Of a DNA stretch of 64,000 nt, positions 16,090-24,167 are shown one piece after another. The notes under the pieces are model-generated. The model worked only from the letters and a program-made list of their open reading frames with translations. It was not told where the DNA came from and ran no database searches. Every line of letters begins with the position of its first letter. The first letter of the stretch is position 1. A program made the translations under genes and the position numbers. Origin of the DNA: Conexibacter woesei DSM 14684 (GTDB lineage Bacteria > Actinomycetota > Thermoleophilia > Solirubrobacterales > Solirubrobacteraceae); contig NC_013739.1 in NCBI RefSeq assembly GCF_000025265.1, positions 6,000,001-6,064,000 of the forward strand, written 5' to 3'.

Positions 16090-17018
16090 CCTACTCGCTC
16101 GTCGCACGCGACCGCGCGACCGGCGCGCTCGGGATCGCGGTGCAGTCGCACTTCTTCGGCGTCGGCCGCGTCGTCGGCTGGGCGCGGCCGGGCGTCGGCG
16201 CAGTCGCGACGCAGGCGTTCGCGAAGGCCGGCTACGGCCCGCGCGGGCTCGACCTGATGGCCGCCGGCGCGAGCGCCGAGGAGGCGTTGGCACAGCTGAC
16301 GGCGGCCGATCCCGGCGCCGCGCTGCGCCAGCTCGGCTTCGTCGACGGGGCCGGCCGCTGCGCAGCGCACACCGGCGCGGCGTGCGTCGCCGCCGCCGGC
16401 CACGCGTTCGGCGACGAGGTCAGCGCACAGGGCAACATGCTCGCGACCGAGCGCGCCTGGCCCGCGATGCTCGTCGCGTACGCGACGGCCGCGGAGGCAG
16501 GCGAGGAGCTGCCCGCGCGGCTGCTCGCCGCGCTCGACGCGGCCGAGGCGGAGGGCGGCGACCTGCGAGGGCGCCAGTCGGCGTCGATCTTCGTCGTCGC
16601 GGCGGAGCCGCGCGAGCGGCCGTGGGAGGCGACGCTCGTCGACTGCCGCGTCGACGACCACCCGGCGCCGCTGCCCGAGCTGCGCCGGCTCGTGCAGCTG
16701 AACGGCTTCTACACGCGGCTGCTGGAGCTGATGAGCGCGCCGGGGATCCTCAACGGCCCGCTCGGCGACGACCGCGCCGCGCTGACGCGGGCGCTCGCGG
16801 ACCTCGCCGACGGGCAGGCGCTGCTCGGCGTCAACCAGGAGGCGGCGTTCTGGCGCGGCGTGCTGCTCGCGCGGCTCGGCGACCACGCCGCCGCGCGCGA
16901 GCAGCTCGCCGCCGCGATCGCCGTCACGCCGGCGCTCGCCGAGTTCCTGCGCCGCGTCGCCCCCGGCGTCTTCCCCGGCGACGCGTCAGCCGTGCTGGCG
17001 GCGGTCGCGCCGGGCTGA
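16086..17018 (+). CDS. DUF1028 domain protein
   Basis: A 310-residue protein with an N-terminal DUF1028 domain (about 1-210): TYSLVARDRATGALGIAVQSHFFGVGRVVGWARPGVGAVATQAFA and QGNMLA are diagnostic. The domain belongs to the Ntn-hydrolase-like fold but its reaction is not established. Residues after about 220 are a helical tail (ALTRALADLADGQALLGVNQEAAFWRGVLLARLGDHAAAREQLAAAI) resembling a peptidoglycan-binding or TPR-like repeat. It closes the operon by ATGA overlap with the amidohydrolase, so it probably acts on a downstream amide or carbamoyl intermediate. Confidence 0.85.
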   Translation: MTYSLVARDRATGALGIAVQSHFFGVGRVVGWARPGVGAVATQAFAKAGYGPRGLDLMAAGASAEEALAQLTAADPGAALRQLGFVDGAGRCAAHTGAACVAAAGHAFGDEVSAQGNMLATERAWPAMLVAYATAAEAGEELPARLLAALDAAEAEGGDLRGRQSASIFVVAAEPRERPWEATLVDCRVDDHPAPLPELRRLVQLNGFYTRLLELMSAPGILNGPLGDDRAALTRALADLADGQALLGVNQEAAFWRGVLLARLGDHAAAREQLAAAIAVTPALAEFLRRVAPGVFPGDASAVLAAVAPG

Positions 17019-17027
17019 CGCGGTCAC

Positions 17028-17052
17028 GCGGCGCGCCGCACACGCGCGCCGC
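17028..17052 (+). terminator. Terminator-like hairpin after the DUF1028 operon
   Basis: GCGGCGCG (17028-17035) pairs with CGCGCCGC (17045-17052) across a 9-base loop, 10 bases after the last stop codon of the operon. No U-tract follows, as is usual in high-GC actinomycetes. Confidence 0.45.
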
Positions 17053-17123
17053 CCGCCGTCAGTCCGCGCGGGCCCGCGCACGCCACCGCCGCAGGGCCGG
17101 CGGCCGTGCGCTCCACACACCCG

Positions 17124-18215
17124 TCATGCGCTGCCGAGCCCGCGGAGCAGCCGCATGCACCGCATGATCGGCAGCTGCACGCGCGGGAGGGTCCCGGCCG
17201 CGCGCAGGATCGCCTGGGCGGCGGGGCGGAGGTCGGGACTCCGGGCGTCGTCCTTGGAGAGGTACATCGCGACGATGCCGCCCGCGACGAGGGCGTGGCG
17301 GCTGCCGCGGTTCAGCGCGCGTGCCTGCCGGCACGAGTCGGCGACGATCTCGGCGACGCGCCGGGCGGCGGTGTCGGGGTCGTCGTAGTGGGCGATGTAG
17401 CTGTGATTGCCTGACGCAGCGTCCTCACGCTGGTCGACGAAGCTGTCGAGCAGGGTGCTGGCGGCGCAGATCGCGAACGAGTAGGCGGCGTCGGTGTCGA
17501 GGATGTCGCGATCCGTGGCGGCGGGATCGCAGGCGAGCGCGAGCAGCGCGTGGACGACGACGGTCGAGCTGGCCGCGGCGGTCAGCTCGAACCAGTGTGC
17601 GTCATCGACCAGGTGCGGGAACTCGCGTGCGGCGAACTCGCGCAGCGCCAGGTCGCGGCGGACGGGCTGTGGATCGTGGTTGAGGATCTGCACGTCCACG
17701 CGGCGAGCCGCGCGGAGGGCATGGGCACGGACGCGCGCATATGCCGGGAGGTCGAGACAGCGACGCTGGCAGCTGCGCACGAGCGCGGCGAGGTACCCGC
17801 CGTCGTCCTGCCAGTCGTGATAGCGGTAGTAGTCGGAGAGCGGCGCCCCGGGGTCGAGCGCCTCGGTCAGGGCGAGGTGGAGCTGGCGGCCATTGGAGAT
17901 CGGGTCCGCTGTCAGGCGTTCACTGGTGCGGTCGAGGTAATCGAGCGCGACCTGGTATGTGACGGTGAGCCGAAGGAGATTGAGGTCACGGTGACGTGGC
18001 AGGCTGGTGAAGAGCGCTGCGCCTTCGAGGTTGAGGCGTTCACTGTGGAGGCTCGTCATCGCATCCTCGCGCAGTGTCGGGTCGGGGATCGCGGCGGCAT
18101 GCTGACGCCAGCGGTCGACTTCGCGTCGGACGTTCGGAAGCGTCCAGGTCAGCTCACGGAACGCGACGGCACACAGCGCGCCGAGCTGTTTGGGGCCAAG
18201 CGACGTGGGATTCAC
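17124..18215 (-). CDS. DUF2600 family terpene synthase (YtpB-like)
   Basis: A 363-residue protein of the DUF2600 family, whose studied member YtpB makes tetraprenyl-beta-curcumene from a C35 prenyl diphosphate. Diagnostic segments are TYQVALDYLDRTSERL (about 88) with an aspartate pair and STLLDSFVDQREDAASGNHSYIAHY (about 250) with the second Asp-rich motif. The length matches the family. It is predicted to be a soluble, helical class-I-like cyclase using a long prenyl diphosphate and Mg2+. It lies 39 bases behind an ABC permease on the same strand; no prenyltransferase is next to it, so the substrate must come from elsewhere. Confidence 0.85.
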   Translation of the reverse strand: MNPTSLGPKQLGALCAVAFRELTWTLPNVRREVDRWRQHAAAIPDPTLREDAMTSLHSERLNLEGAALFTSLPRHRDLNLLRLTVTYQVALDYLDRTSERLTADPISNGRQLHLALTEALDPGAPLSDYYRYHDWQDDGGYLAALVRSCQRRCLDLPAYARVRAHALRAARRVDVQILNHDPQPVRRDLALREFAAREFPHLVDDAHWFELTAAASSTVVVHALLALACDPAATDRDILDTDAAYSFAICAASTLLDSFVDQREDAASGNHSYIAHYDDPDTAARRVAEIVADSCRQARALNRGSRHALVAGGIVAMYLSKDDARSPDLRPAAQAILRAAGTLPRVQLPIMRCMRLLRGLGSA

Positions 18216-18254
18216 CCGGCAAGGATGCTCACCACCGCTCGGCGGTGTTGCGTG

Positions 18255-20782
18255 TCAGTTGTCGAACGCTGCGCTGGCCGGCACCCGTGCCGCCCACCAG
18301 CCGGGAACTGCCGCGATCGTCAATGCGATCACGGTGACGAGTCCGAGGCTGGCGAACGCACCAGTGAGACCGACCGTGTGTGCGACCGGGAAGCCGGTGA
18401 CTGCGTTGAGTGCGCGGTCGAGCAGCTGCTGACCGTAGAGGCCGAAGACCGCGCCGACGGTCGAGCCGACCGTCAGCAGCAGGGCACTCTCGAGCACGAG
18501 CGCCTTCCACAGGCTGCGCGCGCCGATGCCGGTGAGCTTGAGGTCGGCGAGGCGCCGTCGCCGCTGCCAGATCATCGCGGCCGTCGCGGCGGCGATCGCG
18601 AGCGCGGCGGCGGCGATCAGGAGGGTGGCGATCTGTTGGAGCCGCGACAGGCCGGCGCGGGTCGTCGTGCGGAAGCCCTGCTCGCGCTCGCTCGCCGTCT
18701 GGACCGCGAAGGGCGCGTCGCCGCCGAGCGCCGCCTCGACGGCACGCGCCCCCGCCTCGGCCGACGTGCCGGGAGTCAGTCTGACCTGGAGCGCGCTCGC
18801 GTCGCCGCTCCCCCATGACGAGCGGTAGTCGTCGGCGTTGAGGACCAACGCGCCGGGCGACCAGCCGAAGTTGGTGGTGACGGCGGCGAGCCGAAGCGTG
18901 GTGGGATTCGGCGCGTCGAGCCGGAACGGCTCCCCGATTCTCAGGCCCAGCTGTCTGGCGATCGCCTCCGACGCGACGGCCCAGCCGCCGGCGCGCAGCC
19001 GTGCGACCGCCTCGCGCCGATCACCCTCGACGATCTGGCTGGGAGGGATCGGCGAACGGCTGTCGCGCGGCGGCGCGATCACCCACATCCGCCGTTCGCC
19101 GGTGTCGAGGAACGATCCGCGATAGACGTGGACCGACGCGACCTGCGGCTGACGGGCGATCGTCGCGACCGTCTCGGCGGCGGCGAACGGCGAAGTCGCG
19201 AGCAGATTCGCCTCGCCGCGCGCGGAGACCCACACGTCGGTCACCTCGCTCAGCTCGCGCGCGTTGGGGTCGAGACCGCGTTGGAGATCGACGCGCGCGC
19301 CCTCGATCGCCGTCGTCCCGAAGACGGCGATCGCGGCGATCGCGGCGATCGCGACCGACCGTGTGCTCGTGGCGATCAGCTCGCCGGTCGCGATCGTCGG
19401 CACGACGCTCGTCACGCGCCGCTGGAAGCGGTTGACGAGCGCGACCGCCGCGGCGAGCAGCGGCGGCAGGCAGAGCAGCATCGCGACGACGAGCGTCGCC
19501 ATGCCGACGATCGCGGCCTCCGGCGCGAGCACGAGCACGAGCGTCGTGACGCCGAGGCAGGCGATGCCGCCCGCCAGCAGCGGCCACCGCGGCGTCAGCG
19601 AGCGCCGCGTGCGATCGAGGCCGTCGTCTTCGACCATGTCCATCGGCGTGCGCGAGCGGTAGGTGCCGATCAGCGGCACCAGCGCGGCGGTGATCGCGGC
19701 GAGCACCCCGCAGCCGAACGCGAGCACGACCGTCGACGGCTCCACGACGCGCCCGGTGCCGACGGGGAAGGCGATCGCGAGATAGCCCGGGTCGGGCTCG
19801 AAGACCGAGCGCGACAGCAGGTCCCCGACGACGATCCCGAGCGCCGACGCGAGCGTTCCGAGCACGAACGCGTCGAACACGACGACCTGCGCCACCGTCC
19901 GGGCGCGGAACCCGGACATGCGCATCTCGGCGATCAGGCCGCGGCGCTCTCTCGCCATCACGAGCATCGCGTTGAAGGCGAAGAGGAAGCCGACGAGCGC
20001 GCTGATGCCGGCGAAGAGCGCGGTCGAGCTGTCGTTTGGCATCGCCAGCATCGCGAACACCCGCCCGTCGAGGTCGGTCGAGCGTACGTCGATGCCGTCG
20101 CCGGCAACCCGCTCGAGCCCTGCTCGCACCTGCGCCGTGCGACCTGGCTCGGCGGCGACGTACAGTCGCGTCACGCGGCCCTTCATCCCCGTGAGCTGCT
20201 GCGCGTAGCGCAGCGACGTGATGACGATCGGGCTGTCGGCCAGCGCGCCCAGCTGGTTCGCTCCGACGACGCTCGCCACCGGCGCCCGCACCGACCGCCC
20301 GCCCGCCTGCACGGTGACCGTCGAGCCGAACTCGGCGCCGAGCGCACTCGCCAGCTCGGTCGGCAGGACGACCGCCTCCAGGTCGGCGAGCCGCTCGTCG
20401 GTGTAGCCGCGCACAAGCGAGCCGCCGAGCTCGGCGAGCCGTGGATCGGAGGCGAGCAGCGTGACCGACCGTTCGCGGCCGTCGCGTGCCGCGTTGGCCT
20501 GGACCTCGAGCACGGGAGCGGCGGCCGCGACGCCGTCGATCTGCTGGACCTGCCGGATCAGCGACTCGTCGAAGCCGTGCGGGTCGCGCGCCTTGAGCTG
20601 GTACTGGGCTCTTCCGACGAGGCCGTCGGTCAGCCTCGTGACCGATGCGCCGAGGCTCTGGTTGGAGACCTGGACGGCGAACAGCAGCGCGACGCCAGCG
20701 GCGATGCCGACGAGCGCGAACAGCTCCTGCACGCGCCGAACGCGTACGCGGCGCCAGTAGAACCACAGCAGGTTGCGCGCAC

Positions 20783-20786
<4 letters not shown>
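18255..20786 (-). CDS. FtsX-like ABC transporter permease
   Basis: An 843-residue permease with the MacB/FtsX layout duplicated: a membrane helix near residue 22, a large extracytoplasmic domain, three helices (about 255-390), then further helices, a second extracytoplasmic domain (about 500-700) and a final helix set ending near 840. The repeated core FAFNAMLVMARERRGLIAEMRMSGFRARTVAQ and its C-terminal counterpart IWQRRRRLADLKLTGIGARSLWKALVLE show the FtsX domains. It is the membrane partner of the two ATPases just upstream (GTGA overlap), likely for lipid or peptide export or mechanotransmission. Confidence 0.87.
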
Positions 20787-21501
<715 letters not shown>

Positions 21502-21502
<1 letters not shown>

Positions 21503-22230
21503 TACGCCGACTCGTTGCGACTGCGCGGGAAGTCGATCACCGCACCCCGGTCGTGCCGGGTCGGCTGCATCAGCTCACCCGCGCTGAGCGACATGACGCG
21601 ATGGGAGCGCAGCAGGTCGGGCACGTCGGGCACGGTGATGAGCGCCGTCACCCCGCTCGTCTCCGTCACTCTGCGAAGCAGCCCGAGGACGACCTCCCGC
21701 TCGCGCGTGTCCAGGCCGGCGGTCGGGTCGTCGGCGAGCAGCAGCACCGGCTCGCGCACGACCGCGCGAGCGAGCATCGTCAGCATCCGCTCGGCGTCCG
21801 ACATCCCGCCCCACGCCGCATCCGCCAGGTGCCCGACCGCCATGCGGTCCAGCGCTCGCGCGGCGCGCTGCTGGGCCTCCCGGTGCGACACCTCCTCCAG
21901 CAGCGGCATCCCGACGTAGTCGAGCATCGTCATCGACGCGATCAGCGGCTCGGACCGCTGCATCCATCCGATCCCGCGTGGCAGCCCGCCCAGCCGTGGC
22001 CGGCGGCCGCCCGGGAACAGCTCGCGGCCGGACAGCGCGACCGTCCCGCTGTCGGGAGCCTCCAAGCCTGCGGCGATCCGCAGCAGCGTCGACTTGCCGG
22101 CGGCGCGCTGGCCGAATATCGCCGCGAACTCGCCCTGCTCGAGCTCGAACGACACCCGGTCGAGGGCGACGATCTCGTGCCGTCCTCGCCAGTACGTGCG
22201 GCAGACACCGTCGAGCGACAGCAGCGGCAT
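21502..22230 (-). CDS. ABC transporter ATP-binding protein with degenerate catalytic motifs
   Basis: A 242-residue ATPase-fold protein. Walker A GQRAAGKST is intact, but the signature is MSDAERM instead of LSGGQ, and Walker B ends in ADDPTAGLD, with Asp where the catalytic Glu should be; the H-loop position reads TVPDVPD, without the usual His. It probably binds ATP but hydrolyses poorly, as in heterodimeric exporters with one degenerate site. The start MPLLSLDG at 22230 is chosen because it aligns with family N-termini and lies just 2 bases after the PadR stop. Confidence 0.82.
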
Positions 22231-22232
22231 CC

Positions 22233-22808
22233 TCAGCCCCGCCGTCCCCGATCGTCCGCGTCGCGCTCGCGGCGGACGGCGTCCTTCATCAGCTTGCGAG
22301 CCTCCTGCAGCGACTCGATCGTCGTCGCCAGCTGCGACAGCTCGGTCCGCAGCAGCCAGGCCTGCCCGATCGCGCGCCACTCGACGTCAGCGTGCATCAG
22401 CACCTCGGCGCCCACTCCGGCGCCGGTCAGCCGGTCGATCCGGTCGAGACAGAGCTGCTCCTGCTCGCGCGTCTGGGCGATCAGCAGCTCGAGGTCCTCC
22501 GGGCACGCGAACGCGATCTTGATGTACATGTCGTCGCGCATCGGCATCAGCACCGGCGGCGTGCACATCCACGACCTGAACTCCTCGCGCCCGTGATCTG
22601 TCGCCTCGTACCACGTCACGTTCCGGTGCGAGGAGGACTCGACGCGCTTCTGCACGGCGCCTGAGGCGTGGAGTCTCAACAGTGCGGGATAGACCGCCGT
22701 CTGCGACGGCCGCCAGCCTCCTATCCGTTCCTCGAAGCGCTGGACCAGCTCATAGCCGTAGCCCGGTCGCTCGATCACCAGCCCCAGCACCGCCTGCTTG
22801 ACCGACAT
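22233..22808 (-). CDS. PadR family transcriptional regulator
   Basis: A 191-residue PadR-type repressor. The winged helix is at about 1-85: AVLGLVIERPGYGYELVQRFEERIGGWRPSQTAVYPALLRLHASGAV, with the conserved YPAL recognition helix. The C-terminal helical domain (LELLIAQTREQEQLCLDRIDRL...) mediates dimerisation. It heads the operon with two ABC ATPases and an FtsX-type permease, a common arrangement in which PadR represses a drug- or peptide-responsive exporter and itself. Confidence 0.88.
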   Translation of the reverse strand: MSVKQAVLGLVIERPGYGYELVQRFEERIGGWRPSQTAVYPALLRLHASGAVQKRVESSSHRNVTWYEATDHGREEFRSWMCTPPVLMPMRDDMYIKIAFACPEDLELLIAQTREQEQLCLDRIDRLTGAGVGAEVLMHADVEWRAIGQAWLLRTELSQLATTIESLQEARKLMKDAVRRERDADDRGRRG

Positions 22809-22826
22809 CCCCTCGTCCGCTCCCCG

Positions 22827-22861
22827 TATCGCCCAGTGAGAGCAAACCTACACCAGCGATA
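22827..22861. promoter_or_regulatory. Possible PadR-operon operator
   Basis: TATCGC (22827-22832) and GCGATA (22856-22861) form an inverted repeat just upstream of the PadR start; flanking bases CCAGTG/CACCAG extend it imperfectly. The rest of 22862-23247, about 390 bases, shows no convincing gene. It holds an AT-richer stretch near 23170-23205 just after the sigma-factor gene's stop. Confidence 0.3.
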
Positions 22862-23247
22862 GGAGTGCTGTGTCACCTCACTACGGCGAATGGTGACGGG
22901 CAGCTGGAGGTGACTCGTCGTCTCTTCATGGAAACTCACCGCGGCGACCGCGACCCCGGCGGCCACCGAGAGGGGGATCTGGTGACGCCGGGGCCGCGGC
23001 CGTCCCAGCCGCTCGCCGGCGGTGCGCGGCTCGTCGGTTCCGAGCGGGGGAAGCTCGCGGCGGGCCGTCGCAGTCAGACGCCGTCGATCGCGCTGGCTGG
23101 GTTTGGGGCGATGGCGAGATCGTCTCGATCATCGACCGCCGCACCATATGCGCGGTTCTGAGCCTCGCCTAGTCCCTAACTTTTAGTGCTGAACCTTTAA
23201 CTCGCTCGTTCCGGCTTCTCCTCACCCGGATCGGCGCCCCAGCGCGC

Positions 23248-24063
23248 TCAGAGGTGCGCGAGCTTGTCCGGGTTGCGGACGATGCGGATCGCCTGGATGC
23301 GGCCGTCGAGGACGTCGATCGACAGCACGTCCCAGACCTCGCCGTCCGGTCTGCGCAGGATGCGTCCGGGCTGGCCGTTGACGCTGACCAGCTGCAGCTC
23401 GAACGCGCCGATCGCGTCGCGTCTGCGACCGATGTCGACGACGAACCGCGCGACCTCGGCGCCGCCGACGACCGGCTCGGTCGCGGCCTGTGCCTTCCCG
23501 CCGCCGTCGCCGTAGAGGACGGCGTCCTCGGACAGCAGCTCCTCCAGTGCGCCGAGGTCGCCGTCGGCGGCGGCCGCGAGGAAGCGCTCCAGCAGCTCGT
23601 CGCGCTTGGCGGCGTCGGCGTCGAAGCGCGGGCGCTGCGCCGCCAGGTGCCGCTTGGCGCGCACGACGAGCTGGCGGCAGTTGGCCTGCTCCAGCACGAC
23701 GAGGAACGCCTGCGACAGCGAGTCCGACAGCTCCGCCCGTAGCGCGGGCCCCGGAGCGGTCTCCTCGATCAGCGGCTCGGGCAGCCACGGCCCCACGTAC
23801 GTCTCGCGCCGAACGCGAGCGAGCCGCAGGTAGTCGATCGAGAGCCGCGTGACGACCGTCGTGATCCACGCCGCCGGCTCGTCGATCCCGTCGGTGCGCG
23901 AGAGGCGCAGGAGCGCCTCCTGCACGACGTCCTCGGCCTCGGTCACGCTGCCGAGCATCCGGTAGGCGATCGCGAACCCGCGGCGACCGAGCGCGTCGAG
24001 GTCGAGATGGTCGGTGCGCGGCGGCACGCGGCGGCGGTTTCGTGGACCGGGTGACGGGCTCAT
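23248..24063 (-). CDS. SigJ-type ECF sigma factor with SnoaL domain, sigma4 partly missing
   Basis: A 271-residue protein of the SigJ (ECF41-like) group. Sigma2 is intact at about 20-85 (FAIAYRMLGSVTEAEDVVQEALLRLSR...AAWITTVVTRLSIDYLR) and the C-terminal SnoaL-like domain starts near 150 (RFLAAAADGDLGALEELLSEDAVLYGDGGG). Sigma4 is odd: after SDSLSQAFLVVLE the sequence jumps to QANCRQLVVRAKRH. Family members normally carry about 32 residues between these blocks, including the ERAVFLL helix and the first HTH helix. The reading frame is preserved. Without that part -35 recognition should fail, so this may be a decayed or repurposed factor. Start ATG at 24063 is the family-like one. Confidence 0.82.
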   Translation of the reverse strand: MSPSPGPRNRRRVPPRTDHLDLDALGRRGFAIAYRMLGSVTEAEDVVQEALLRLSRTDGIDEPAAWITTVVTRLSIDYLRLARVRRETYVGPWLPEPLIEETAPGPALRAELSDSLSQAFLVVLEQANCRQLVVRAKRHLAAQRPRFDADAAKRDELLERFLAAAADGDLGALEELLSEDAVLYGDGGGKAQAATEPVVGGAEVARFVVDIGRRRDAIGAFELQLVSVNGQPGRILRRPDGEVWDVLSIDVLDGRIQAIRIVRNPDKLAHL

Positions 24064-24103
24064 GCCTGCTTGACGGGGTGCCCCGCAGCGCTGTGACAGA
24101 CAC

Positions 24104-24149
24104 CCCGCTCCTGCGGGCGCCGCCGGGCGGCGGCGCCCGCAGGAGCGGG
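24104..24149 (-). terminator. Very strong hairpin, likely terminator of the HtaA gene
   Basis: A perfect 21-bp stem (24104-24124 with 24129-24149) and 4-base loop GGGC, all GC-rich, lies between the stop of the HtaA gene (24168) and the start of the sigma-factor gene (24063). There is no U-tract. It should end HtaA transcription; it also sits in the leader of the sigma gene. Confidence 0.6.
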
Positions 24150-24167
24150 CCGACTCGGTCAGCGGGC

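Noticed and set aside
20364-20373. CAGGACGACC in the FtsX-type gene as a fourth repeat copy
   Set aside because: Only the last ten bases match; the rest of the 46-base unit is absent, so it is coding coincidence.
22865-23161. Small open frame (98 codons) in the gap before the PadR gene
   Set aside because: No ribosome site, no recognisable domain, and a composition like non-coding high-GC sequence.
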